From Chryseobacterium edaphi (lineage in GTDB: Bacteria > Bacteroidota > Bacteroidia > Flavobacteriales > Weeksellaceae), in the NCBI RefSeq assembly GCF_025628985.1, contig NZ_JAOTEM010000001.1, positions 1,426,001 through 1,490,000 of the forward strand: a stretch of DNA of 64,000 bases, written 5' to 3'. The translations under genes and the position numbers were made by a program. Of this stretch, positions 51,962-60,489 are shown piece by piece. How positions within the stretch are numbered: position 1 is the first letter of the stretch; each line of letters opens with the position of its first letter. The notes beneath the pieces were generated by a model. That model was not told where the DNA came from. It saw only the letters and a list, made by a program, of their open reading frames with translations, and did not search any database.

Positions 51962-53425
51962 ATGAAACATACAATCCTTATATTAGCGATTGCCTTATCA
52001 GCAAATCTTAATGCACAAAATATTTTTCCAATAAAATTAGACAATTGCAAAACAGATCGTTTTTGTCTTGACTGTGGAGATGTAAAAGCAGGATATATTG
52101 AAGAGAATTTTTTGCAGCTGCAAAACGAACTGCAGGAATCTTTAGATTTAAAAGGATTAAAAGGAGCTGTTCAGTTTCAGGTACTTGTAGATTCGAAGGG
52201 AAAAGGCTGTGTTCTAAGTCATACCGACCAGTCTAAAAATCCCATTACTCTAAAAATCATTGAAAAATTAAATAAATTTAAAAACTGGTCACCTGCAGTT
52301 ACAGAGGGAAAGAAGGAAGAAAAGTCGTCAATCAATTTAGTTTTCACCATCAATGAAAACAAGATCAAAGGAAAGGTAGAAAGAGTGGATGTGAAAGCTT
52401 TTACAAAATCATTTGATAAGCCTCAAAGTCCTGAAATATTCAATAAAACATTTGATTATAAGAATGAAAATCTTAAAAATTATAAAATTACAGTCTGGAA
52501 CTCCGGCAACTCTACCCTTCCGAACAATATGAATGATCATATTGCAATTGATAAAAATGGTTTAGTCTGGTTAACTGTAGACGAAGGTCTGGTAACTTTT
52601 GATGGAAAAGATTTTAAAAATGCAGAGCAAAACATCACTGATAAAGGAAAGTTCTTTTCATACTACGCACTAGCTTCTGATAACGACAATAATAAATGGG
52701 TGTATGGAACCAATAACATCTATAGTTTCGACAATATTAAATGGACAAAATTTGATCCTAAAGAAATCGGTATTGACGGAGCTTATGAAATCATCAACAA
52801 TCCTAAAACCGGCGAAGTTTTTTTCTGTTCTGATGAAGGATTAACGATTTACAAGAACGGAAAATGGACAAATATTAATAAAAGTAAAGTCAAAGAGTTC
52901 CCTTCCGACAGAGTCACATTTGCGAAAAGAGACTCTAAAAACAGAATCTGGATCGGAACTTTTAGCGGGACTGTAATGATTGATGAAAATGGAAAAGCTA
53001 CAAATTTTGAAAATACTTCATCGGTACTGAAAGGAAAATGTATCACTTCGATGGATGAGGATGAGAATGGAAATCTATACTTTACATTATATGAATTTAA
53101 TCCTAAAGAAAAGGGTCAAGTAAACAAAAATGAAGGTATTGCCATCAGAAACACAGACGGTACATTCAAGCAATATACAACTGAAAATTCAGGAATGCCA
53201 TTTAATCATACCAACTGTATTCTTTACGACAAGGCAGAAAAAGTTGTGTGGATTTCTACAGACAGAGCAGGATTGATAAGATACGATCTGAAAGATGGAT
53301 GGGAAAATTATCATAATCAAAACTCAGATATTCCCACATCATACATTTCTACCATGACATTTGATGAAAAAGGAAACCTTTATTTAGCCACAAGACAAGG
53401 ATTGGTAAAGATCGAGAAAAAATAA
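51962..53425 (+). CDS. Secreted protein with TonB-C-like domain and regulator-type beta-propeller
   Basis: A 487-residue protein from the ATG at 51962, giving a signal peptide (ILAIALSANLNAQ); the frame from 51896 overlaps the previous gene. Residues about 50-140 resemble the TonB C-terminal fold (GAVQFQVLVDSKGKGCVLSH; FKNWSPAVTEGKKEE). From about 190 on there are propeller blades of the two-component-regulator type: AIDKNGLVWLTVDEGLVTFD, DSKNRIWIGTFSGTVMID, EKVVWISTDRAGLIRYDL and DEKGNLYLATRQGLVKI. These blades normally sense ligands in the periplasm as part of hybrid sensor kinases, but no kinase follows here. Role unclear; a stand-alone sensor or adaptor is possible. Confidence 0.75.
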   Translation: MKHTILILAIALSANLNAQNIFPIKLDNCKTDRFCLDCGDVKAGYIEENFLQLQNELQESLDLKGLKGAVQFQVLVDSKGKGCVLSHTDQSKNPITLKIIEKLNKFKNWSPAVTEGKKEEKSSINLVFTINENKIKGKVERVDVKAFTKSFDKPQSPEIFNKTFDYKNENLKNYKITVWNSGNSTLPNNMNDHIAIDKNGLVWLTVDEGLVTFDGKDFKNAEQNITDKGKFFSYYALASDNDNNKWVYGTNNIYSFDNIKWTKFDPKEIGIDGAYEIINNPKTGEVFFCSDEGLTIYKNGKWTNINKSKVKEFPSDRVTFAKRDSKNRIWIGTFSGTVMIDENGKATNFENTSSVLKGKCITSMDEDENGNLYFTLYEFNPKEKGQVNKNEGIAIRNTDGTFKQYTTENSGMPFNHTNCILYDKAEKVVWISTDRAGLIRYDLKDGWENYHNQNSDIPTSYISTMTFDEKGNLYLATRQGLVKIEKK

Positions 53426-53687
53426 AAATTGTCACATATTTTAGGACCTTGGCTTTAAGTCAGGGTTTTTATTATTTATTGAATTAAAATTAATTTGTTA
53501 ATTGCATTGGTTTAATTTTTAAGTAAATAAAAATGCAAATCCATGATCCGATAAAATATGTAATTTGTTACAGCTTTATGAAAAACGGTTAAAGCAGTCT
53601 GTTAGATCAATAAAGTTGTTCAATGAAAGTTTCAACCGCTTAGAAGTGGCAGTTAGGCATTTAGTTGTGGCGATCAACTACTACGTT

Positions 53688-53824
53688 ATGCCGTTCAAGT
53701 ATTTCGAATAAGCAATCAACAGTTTCGAAGAGACGATCAACCATTTCGAAGAGCCAATCAATCAGTCCGAAGAGCCAATCAACCACTCCGAAGAAGCAAT
53801 CAACCACTCCGAAGAGGCAATCAA
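53688..53824. repeat. 21-bp tandem repeat array
   Basis: Five full 21-bp units lie at 53709-53729, 53730-53750, 53751-53771, 53772-53792 and 53793-53813, with partial units at both ends. The consensus is close to GAGCCAATCAACCACTCCGA (plus a final A). Unit length is a multiple of three, so a heptad repeat is encoded in several frames on both strands. None has a credible start plus full gene structure. Nothing else is seen in 53426-53687. Confidence 0.8.
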
Positions 53825-53908
53825 GTACAATTTGTTTAATTTCAACACTTTACAGCCTTTTTAGAAAATATTGGTGAATTGAAAAAAAGATAGACTTTGG
53901 CTTCACAG

Positions 53909-53964
53909 AAATTCTCTTTCTCTGATGGAGTAGATTTTTCTGAAAGAAGTAGATGGGTTGGTTT
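53909..53964. repeat. Degenerate half-copy of the nearby inverted-repeat element
   Basis: This segment aligns by eye, in the same orientation, with 54078-54132: both run AAATTC, a polypyrimidine stretch, GATTTTTC, a purine stretch and AGATGGG, then TTGGTT here or GTGGTT there. It looks like a decayed right half of the element that follows. Confidence 0.6.
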
Positions 53965-53998
53965 AAAAAATTTAGAAATAAAAGATTACCGTTTTAAG

Positions 53999-54132
53999 AA
54001 CCACCCCGTCAAAAATTCTTCGAATTTTCGCCACCCCTCCAGAGGAGGGGAATTCTTTGTCCTGTAGTACCATCGTAAAATTCCCCTCCTTTGAAGGGGT
54101 GGATTTTTCCGCAGGAAAAAGATGGGGTGGTT
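53999..54132. repeat. 134-bp nested inverted-repeat element
   Basis: The outer arms are AACCACCCCGTC (53999-54010) and GATGGGGTGGTT (54121-54132), with one mismatch. The inner arms are CCACCCCTCCAGAGGAGGGG (54031-54050) and TTCCCCTCCTTTGAAGGGGT with GG (54081-54102). The element has no coding frame. Its structure suits a MITE or REP-like dispersed repeat in Bacteroidota. Confidence 0.7.
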
Positions 54133-54145
54133 ACAGCTCCCTTAA

Positions 54146-54178
54146 ACAAAAAAATCCTTTCAATAAATTGAAAGGATT
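54146..54178 (-). terminator. Intrinsic terminator of the pectate lyase gene
   Basis: AATCCTTTCAA (54153-54163) pairs with TTGAAAGGATT (54168-54178) around a 4-nt loop. On the minus strand the sequence continues into a run of T. It lies about 40 bp after the gene's stop. Confidence 0.88.
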
Positions 54179-54218
54179 CCTTTTGAAAATATGAATGTAT
54201 TAAGTGCGCTTTACCCTT

Positions 54219-57200
54219 TTACTGAACAATAATTTTAAAATTGCTGTTCAGGTTGTCTCCTGAAACATTCAGAATATAATTACCTGATACTTTTCTTCCG
54301 CCAACATTTAAATTGAAAATTCCGCTTCCGTTAGCATTTAATTTTTCTTTAATGATTACTTTTCCGGTCATATCAATTACTGTAGCAGTAAGACTCGATT
54401 TTTTATACTCAGGAAGTTTAATGAAAATCTGATCTTTTACAGGATTCGGATATACAGTTCCAACATTTTTGCTGATGCTGAATTCTGCATTACCCAAAAC
54501 TGCCTGATTGTACAAAGCAGATATTTCCGCCGGAGTTAGTGCATAATTGTACATTTTCAATTCGTCAAATGCACCTTTATAAGGAGCCGGAGCATTTGCA
54601 GTTGATAAAAATTCCAGCTCACCGATATTTCCGATAATCAGATCACTTGCTTCACCAATACCTGTAACAGCAGTTTCGTCTCCTTCAGAACTTAAAACAC
54701 CATTGGTGTAAATTCTCATTTTATGTGTAGTAACGTCTCTCTGGATAACTACATGCACCCAGTTTCCTGTAAAATAATTGGCAATTGGAGATGTGATTTC
54801 TTTTTTCGTAATATCATCATCGATAGCATATCTCAGCTGACCTCCTTTGATCTCTATGTTAAAACGTTTACCAGTAGCTCCTGTTGTAAGATTTTTGGTA
54901 AACGAACCTTTACACAATACATAAAGACTGGTCGCCGAAGACGACGGAATCATGCTTGCCGGAGCTTTCATCCAGTAAGAAACCGTAAATGAATTGGTAT
55001 TAAACAAAATCTGCTCTTGATGAGGAATACTTGCGATGTACGGAGTATTCGGTGATGTTGCCAAGTCAAGGGCATAATTTTCTTTACCTGTTACTCTCAC
55101 GCTGCTGTTATCATAAGCCACATTTAATGTTCCATTATTGGCATAAGACGTAAGATCGGCAATCTGCTCACCGGATAAAGGTGCTTCAGAGAATGGCCAG
55201 TTTCCGACAAGACTTGGTGTGATTGCACGGAAATTCCAGACAGTTCCTGTTACCGCACCCAATGCATTCGAAGAATCAATTCTCCAGTAGTAATTGGTTG
55301 CCGTATTTAAATTGTTAAGCTGATAAGAAGGTGTTGCAGAATATGGTACGGTTGCAACATTGGTTAAATTTTGAGGATTTGTTCCGAAATAAACTGTATA
55401 ATTTGTAGTATTTGTACTTCCTGTCCATTTTAAAAGAAGATTACCACCTGCCAACAGTTCAACGCTATTATTATTGTTTGCAGGAGTAGGATTTGTTGCC
55501 TGTGCCGGAGCAGACGGAACAGGAGGTGTAGTAACAGACGCATTGGCTGTATACACAGAAGATTCTGTAGCATTTGTTGCTTTCACTCTGTAATAATACT
55601 GAGTATTTGGCGTCAAACCTGTCTGATTATTTGTTGTCGTATTTGCAGGTAATGTTGCAATCACTGTAAAATTGGTACCGTCAGTAGAACGTTCCAATAC
55701 ATAATTGGTTTCATTTGCTGCATTATCATTCCAATTTACTGTTAACGAACTTGCAGCAGGAGTACCCGTTGTCAATGCATTCGTGAAATTTAAATTAGAT
55801 GGCGGAATGATGTAAGCAGGAGGAGCCGTATTCGGTAAACCGTTGATATAAACTTCAATATTTAAATACGGAGCATATGTTGTACTAACTGCCAATGCAT
55901 CCGCAACATTAGGATTCAGTCCGTTCGCATTTTCCCATGCATCCGGCATTCCGTCATTATCAGTATCTAAAGGAGCCGGAGCACCATAAATGTGTCCTGC
56001 ACCGCCATTGGTAAATCCAAATTGTGTTGTTAAATCAGTCTGTACATAAACATATGTTGCAGTTGTTCCTTTTGATGACAGATCTGAAATCATCAACTGA
56101 TCTACCTGATCACGTACCGGATAAGATGCACCAACACCTGCAACTATATTATTGTAAGCAGCCAATGCGGTCAATGTCGGGTTTTTCATCGGATAATCGT
56201 ACGAAGTTGGCTGTATTGCAGTAATATCTCCGACAGGATAGCCCGTCAAATCCTGCGGAACCAAAGTTCCGTCCAGAACTCCGTTTTTATTGTTATCGAA
56301 GTAATTCCCCGAACCGTACAAATTAAAGTTAGCATTTCCTACGCTGAAAGGTGTACTGACAGTTGGACCTGTATTTGGACCTCCGATGAAATAATTGTTG
56401 ATGATATTTGCATACGAAGCTCCTGCAGAATCTCCACCCATGATGTAAGCTTCACCGGACTGAGTGTGACCATAAGTGTTTCCATAGTTCCCCCAGTTGT
56501 AAACAACATTGTTCACAAACTCGTTGATTCCTTTTATTTTGTTGTTACGGGTTTTGTTACAGATGTATAAATTCCCGATCAGACTTATTTTTCCTCCTGG
56601 TGGCGGTTGCATCAATCCTCCTGCAGAGTGATTGTGACGGTGCATTCCCTGTCCGATGATAGAATTCTGAATTGTAATATTATCCGGGGCAGTACCATTA
56701 TTATCCCAGTTCACAGAAAATACTTCATCTGTACCCCAGGTAAAAGTCATGTGATCCAAAATGATATTGGCTCCGTTGGCGATTCCCGAAGCATCCTGAT
56801 TTTGAGAAGTTCCTCCGTAACGCAGACGCATAAATCGTGCAATGGTATTATTCGCTCCAGAAAAAGATACTCTGGGTCCTAAAAATAAAACTCCTTCTCC
56901 GGGAGCAGTCTGTCCTGCAATCGTGGTATTAGCAGCGACAGCAACTACAGATTGTAGATTAATAATCCCTCCGACTTTAAAAATAACAAAACGACCCGGC
57001 TGACTTACCGCATCACGAAACGAACCGGCACCACTGTCATTCAAATTGGTCACTAAATAGATTTGAGGGTTTGCTGCACCTCTTGCTCCTGTGGTAAATC
57101 TACCAAAACCGGTAGCTTCCGGAAATGCAAGAGTTTGCGCATTGATATCGACTGTGGATACAATTAATCCACCAAGCAGTAGAGATTTAAATACATGCTT

Positions 57201-57224
57201 AAATGGTAAAGATTTGCTTTTCAT
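54219..57224 (-). CDS. Multidomain pectate lyase (PL1-like) with T9SS sorting domain
   Basis: A 1001-residue secreted protein (signal peptide ending VDINAQ). Domains: a right-handed beta-helix lyase (about 30-400) with GFGRFTTGARGAANPQIYLV, SGAGSFRDAV, TTIAGQTAPGEGV and ILDHMTFTWGTDEVFSVNWD; a linker with a calcium-type loop DTDNDGMPDAWENANGLNPN; two fibronectin-III-like domains (about 470-660); a LamG-like lectin fold (about 670-905); and a C-terminal T9SS type A sorting domain (TVYPNPVKDQIFIKLPEYKK; SGNYILNVSG). Pectate lyases cleave unesterified homogalacturonan by beta-elimination. The shared operator upstream ties it to the pectin locus 33 kb away, though the two are not contiguous. Confidence 0.9.
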   Translation of the reverse strand: MKSKSLPFKHVFKSLLLGGLIVSTVDINAQTLAFPEATGFGRFTTGARGAANPQIYLVTNLNDSGAGSFRDAVSQPGRFVIFKVGGIINLQSVVAVAANTTIAGQTAPGEGVLFLGPRVSFSGANNTIARFMRLRYGGTSQNQDASGIANGANIILDHMTFTWGTDEVFSVNWDNNGTAPDNITIQNSIIGQGMHRHNHSAGGLMQPPPGGKISLIGNLYICNKTRNNKIKGINEFVNNVVYNWGNYGNTYGHTQSGEAYIMGGDSAGASYANIINNYFIGGPNTGPTVSTPFSVGNANFNLYGSGNYFDNNKNGVLDGTLVPQDLTGYPVGDITAIQPTSYDYPMKNPTLTALAAYNNIVAGVGASYPVRDQVDQLMISDLSSKGTTATYVYVQTDLTTQFGFTNGGAGHIYGAPAPLDTDNDGMPDAWENANGLNPNVADALAVSTTYAPYLNIEVYINGLPNTAPPAYIIPPSNLNFTNALTTGTPAASSLTVNWNDNAANETNYVLERSTDGTNFTVIATLPANTTTNNQTGLTPNTQYYYRVKATNATESSVYTANASVTTPPVPSAPAQATNPTPANNNNSVELLAGGNLLLKWTGSTNTTNYTVYFGTNPQNLTNVATVPYSATPSYQLNNLNTATNYYWRIDSSNALGAVTGTVWNFRAITPSLVGNWPFSEAPLSGEQIADLTSYANNGTLNVAYDNSSVRVTGKENYALDLATSPNTPYIASIPHQEQILFNTNSFTVSYWMKAPASMIPSSSATSLYVLCKGSFTKNLTTGATGKRFNIEIKGGQLRYAIDDDITKKEITSPIANYFTGNWVHVVIQRDVTTHKMRIYTNGVLSSEGDETAVTGIGEASDLIIGNIGELEFLSTANAPAPYKGAFDELKMYNYALTPAEISALYNQAVLGNAEFSISKNVGTVYPNPVKDQIFIKLPEYKKSSLTATVIDMTGKVIIKEKLNANGSGIFNLNVGGRKVSGNYILNVSGDNLNSNFKIIVQ

Positions 57225-57245
57225 AAAATATTAATTTTGTGTTAA

Positions 57246-57291
57246 CCAAGCTAAACACAAACGCAAATATGAGCATCCTGCACCATCCTGC
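57246..57291 (-). promoter_or_regulatory. Candidate activator-dependent promoter of the pectate lyase (shared operator)
   Basis: On the minus strand GCAGGATGGTGCAGGATGC (57291-57273) is the cleanest direct repeat of GCAGGATG with 10-bp period. After exactly 19 bp comes TAGCTTGG (57253-57246), ending 22 bp before the ATG. This site and the susC site define the consensus. The rest of 57225-57731 shows no further gene or clear signal. Confidence 0.7.
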
Positions 57292-57731
57292 TACCTCCTA
57301 AAAATCAAACATTTACAGCCTAAATCATCTTTTTCATACGAAGTGAACAAGTTTTAACATACTGAAAATCACAAAATAAAAGAGTGTAAAATTTCCTTTT
57401 TTAAGCTTTAATTTTCATTTTTAATTTTCATTTGAGTTGGAATTACTGATTGTTTAGCTGACGATATTTATTTACCATTAAAAGGTATGGAAGTAAGCGA
57501 TGTGTAAAATATTAATATCGGAAAATCAACTGTCTTCTTCAGAAAAGACTATCACCAGTAATGAAATTTAAAATAATTAGTCACAACTAATTATTTTAAA
57601 ATTTTCTCTCTGGCTTCGTTATTGCGTTAAGAAAATTACAGCATTTCAAATTTAAGATCAGCCTTTGAAAAGTGATCAGATCTTAGATGAAATTTGCCAA
57701 ATAATGTATAACACCACTAAAAAATATTATT

Positions 57732-57953
57732 ATGCAATTTATTGAATTCAAAAAAGAACATTTTATTCAGGACGAAAAAAACGGTAAGTATTTCCTGGAA
57801 ATTCCAAAAGATGAAATAGGTTTTGGAGATGTCAAATTACAAAAGAAAAATGATGATGGTACTCTTGCCGAGATAGACGCAGAAATCATCAATGATCTTA
57901 GACAAATTAAAATCATTATGGAAAATCCACAAGATATAAGAGTAAATTTTTAG
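57732..57953 (+). CDS. Small hypothetical protein
   Basis: A 73-residue soluble acidic protein starting MQFIEFKKEHFIQDEKNGKY. The remainder is strand-like with charged turns (IPKDEIGFGDVKLQKKNDDG; EIINDLRQIKIIMENPQDIR). No signal peptide, membrane helix or known domain. It lies 36 bp upstream of the barrel-type gene on the same strand, so the two may share a transcript, though their likely locations differ. Confidence 0.6.
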   Translation: MQFIEFKKEHFIQDEKNGKYFLEIPKDEIGFGDVKLQKKNDDGTLAEIDAEIINDLRQIKIIMENPQDIRVNF

Positions 57954-57989
57954 TTTAAAAAGCATATTCCACAAACACAAATTATAACC

Positions 57990-58835
57990 ATGAAAAATAA
58001 TCAAAAGATTTTTAAAGTTCTTTTTGGTGCATTGCTTTTACCTTTCATAAGTTATGGTCAGCAAGACGTACATCAGAATTATTCGCTATTCAATCCTGTT
58101 CCCCAATCTCTTATGAGAGAAATGGAAACTGACCGTCCTGATGTGACAGAATCTCCGTATACCGTAGATGCGGGACACTTTCAGTACGAAACTGATTTTG
58201 TAAGATTGATAAAAGAGAAATCTGATGTTCAGAAGACCAATACAATATTGATCAATCAGGCAAACCTTAAAATCGGACTTACCGGAAGCACCGCACTACA
58301 AATTGGTTTCCAGACTTATGGAAGGCAAAAAGAAACGGACATCATTTCCGGTAGTACAGAAACGACACATGGTTTCGGTGATGTGACCTTGAGAATCAAA
58401 CAGAATTTAATAGGAAATAATAACGGAAACTTTGCATTGGCATTATTACCTTACATTAAATTTCCAACTTCAAAATATGATGAAAACAGTCGTTTTGAAG
58501 GTGGCTTAATTGTACCAATGGTTTATAAACTGCCCGGAGAATGGAATCTGGGATTTCAGGTGGAAGTTGACAGATTAAAAGATCTGGATCAGCAAGCAAT
58601 GCATACTGAATTTTTGCAAACATTGACTCTCAGTCATCAATTAGTAAAAAATATTGACGGGATCGCTGAAACGTATTACACTTATGATTTTAAAGCTCAC
58701 GAATTATCTAATTTTTTAAATGCATCTATTCAGATGGAGGTTGTAAAAGACTTAAAACTTGATGCCGGAATTAATTACGGACTTCAGCATAACGCAGAGA
58801 AACAATACTTTATTGGTGCGTCTTATCGCCATTAA
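57990..58835 (+). CDS. Outer-membrane barrel protein of the phenol MetA/transporter type
   Basis: A 281-residue protein with a signal peptide (LFGALLLPFISYGQ). After a short linker it begins METDRPDVTESPYTVDAGHF with QYETDFV, the hallmark of the MetA-pathway-of-phenol-degradation-like family. An aromatic-rich barrel and a terminal FIGASYRH follow. The family is thought to form small outer-membrane channels for hydrophobic or small substrates. No substrate can be given. A terminator follows at 58872-58906. Confidence 0.8.
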   Translation: MKNNQKIFKVLFGALLLPFISYGQQDVHQNYSLFNPVPQSLMREMETDRPDVTESPYTVDAGHFQYETDFVRLIKEKSDVQKTNTILINQANLKIGLTGSTALQIGFQTYGRQKETDIISGSTETTHGFGDVTLRIKQNLIGNNNGNFALALLPYIKFPTSKYDENSRFEGGLIVPMVYKLPGEWNLGFQVEVDRLKDLDQQAMHTEFLQTLTLSHQLVKNIDGIAETYYTYDFKAHELSNFLNASIQMEVVKDLKLDAGINYGLQHNAEKQYFIGASYRH

Positions 58836-58871
58836 TCATTACAACTTAAAATAAAATTTCTACGGAAAAAC

Positions 58872-58906
58872 AAATTCTCTTTCAAAATCTGAAAGGGAAT
58901 TTTTAT
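58872..58906 (+). terminator. Intrinsic terminator after the MetA-like gene
   Basis: AAATTCTCTTTC (58872-58883) pairs with GAAAGGGAATTT (58891-58902), with one G-U pair, followed by T-rich sequence. The rest of 58836-59252 is AT-rich with nothing else recognised; GAACTTTG at 59226-59233 is close to a -7 box for the next gene. Confidence 0.75.
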
Positions 58907-59252
58907 ATTTAGAAAATTAATAAATCCTCAAAAGTTGAAAATAGAAAGATTTCATTTTAGATGACTCATCAGCAATTAATTTGATTATCATACTAAGAAC
59001 AAATTTGAATAGTAATTAATTTCAAACTGAGTGAAATGAAATTTCTCTCCAACTATCACTATGCCGGTACAACGAAAATTGTGATTCTACGATACAAAAG
59101 GTAATGAGTTTTTATCAAATTAGTAATGATAAAAAAAATCAACATTCAACTTTAAAAAAAATTAATACTCTACTTAGACTACAATTTTCAGATTTTTGGC
59201 TACATCCGCTTTTTGATTTCTGCAGAACTTTGCTTCAATAAAAATCATAAAA

Positions 59253-60041
59253 ATGGATTTAAAAAACAGTACCATTCTCATTACCGGAGGAACCAGCGGA
59301 ATGGGATTAGAATTTGTTAAACAATTAACTAAAATCGGAGCTAATATTATCATAACCGGCCGTAATCTTGAAGCTTTGTATGAAACAAAAAGTCTGTTTC
59401 CAAATGTGCACACGTTTCAAAGCGACGTTAGCAATCCAAAAGATATTGAAGATTTGTTTCATAATGTAACCACACTTTTTCCTGATCTGAACATCATCAT
59501 CAACAACGCCGGAATGATGCGTTTAATAGATTTACAGGATCAATCATTGGATTTGGAAAATATCAACCGAGAAATTGCTACGAATCTTACAGGAACCATC
59601 CAAATGGTACATCAGTTTCTGCCGCATTTACTCAGGCAAAAATCCGCAGGCATTGTGAATGTCAGTTCGGGAATTGCTTTTATGAGCTATTCGCCGGCGC
59701 CTATTTACAGTGCTACAAAAGCCGGAGTTCGTGCCTACACGCAAGCTTTGCGACTCCAACTTCAGGGTACCAATGTGAAAGTTTTTGAAATGATTCCACC
59801 GGGTGTAAAAACAAATCTTCAAAATGATTGGGTAAAACAGCCAAACCCGAAAATGATGATGAACGCCGATGAAATGGTACGAATATCAATCGACGGACTT
59901 TTGAAGAATAAAAAAGAACTGAAACCTTTAACCATCAATATTATCAAATTGGCTGCCCGATTAATTCCCAACGTATTATTAAATTTAGGTCACAAAGAAT
60001 TTAAGGAGATTAAAAAAATTCAAAACAAAAAAAGTTCATAA
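59253..60041 (+). CDS. Short-chain dehydrogenase/reductase (DltE-like)
   Basis: A 262-residue Rossmann-fold oxidoreductase with cofactor motif TGGTSGMG, NNAGMM after the fourth strand, and the catalytic Tyr/Lys in YSATKAG. The pattern DLKNSTILITGGTSGMGLEF and FEMIPPGVKTNLQNDW belongs to the DltE-like subgroup of SDRs. The substrate is unknown; the neighbours suggest stress or small-molecule detoxification. It is followed after 86 bp by a DoxX-like gene and the AraC-type regulator. Confidence 0.88.
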   Translation: MDLKNSTILITGGTSGMGLEFVKQLTKIGANIIITGRNLEALYETKSLFPNVHTFQSDVSNPKDIEDLFHNVTTLFPDLNIIINNAGMMRLIDLQDQSLDLENINREIATNLTGTIQMVHQFLPHLLRQKSAGIVNVSSGIAFMSYSPAPIYSATKAGVRAYTQALRLQLQGTNVKVFEMIPPGVKTNLQNDWVKQPNPKMMMNADEMVRISIDGLLKNKKELKPLTINIIKLAARLIPNVLLNLGHKEFKEIKKIQNKKSS

Positions 60042-60127
60042 AATGATTTACAAGATTTTAATGTGTTCGTCATCATCATAAATCTCGACAAATTCAATAA
60101 ATTAGATTTTAATTAAAGAATAAAACA

Positions 60128-60487
60128 ATGTTGAAAAGTATAATTTCATTAATATTATTGCTTGTATCAGTTTTTCTGGCATTCAAGCACGGTTGGGATA
60201 CCTTAAATTATAAAAAACATCCCGAATCTTTAAAGATGATGAACGAACTCGGCATTACCGAAACCTTGATTCCCATTTTTGGTGGATTGACATTATTGAT
60301 TGGTATTTTGCTGATCATTCCTAAAACTTTTTTCCTGGGAAATATGTTGAATGCCATTTCAATTGTCATCATTATGGCACTTGCGATGAAGGCAGGAAAT
60401 TTTAAAATTGTTTTCATGGAAATTCCTTTTTTGGTTATGCCTTTAATTATGATTTGGCTGAAATATCCTTTTATTAAAACTGCTTAA
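60128..60487 (+). CDS. DoxX-like four-helix membrane protein
   Basis: A 119-residue integral membrane protein with four hydrophobic helices (IISLILLLVSVFLAFKHGWD; ETLIPIFGGLTLLIGILLII; MLNAISIVIIMALAMKAGNF; FLVMPLIMIWLKYPF). Size, helix count and residues fit the DoxX/DoxX-like family, often linked to redox or quinone stress. It ends 2 bp before the AraC-type gene, so the two are coupled. Confidence 0.8.
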   Translation: MLKSIISLILLLVSVFLAFKHGWDTLNYKKHPESLKMMNELGITETLIPIFGGLTLLIGILLIIPKTFFLGNMLNAISIVIIMALAMKAGNFKIVFMEIPFLVMPLIMIWLKYPFIKTA

Positions 60488-60489
60488 AA

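Noticed and set aside
53688..53824. CRISPR array
   Set aside because: Units are directly adjacent with no spacers and no cas genes are nearby; it is a tandem repeat.
53665..53877. 70-codon frame rich in Ser, Lys and Gln across the tandem repeat
   Set aside because: Its composition simply reflects the 21-bp repeat, other frames are equally open, and stops precede the repeat in this frame.
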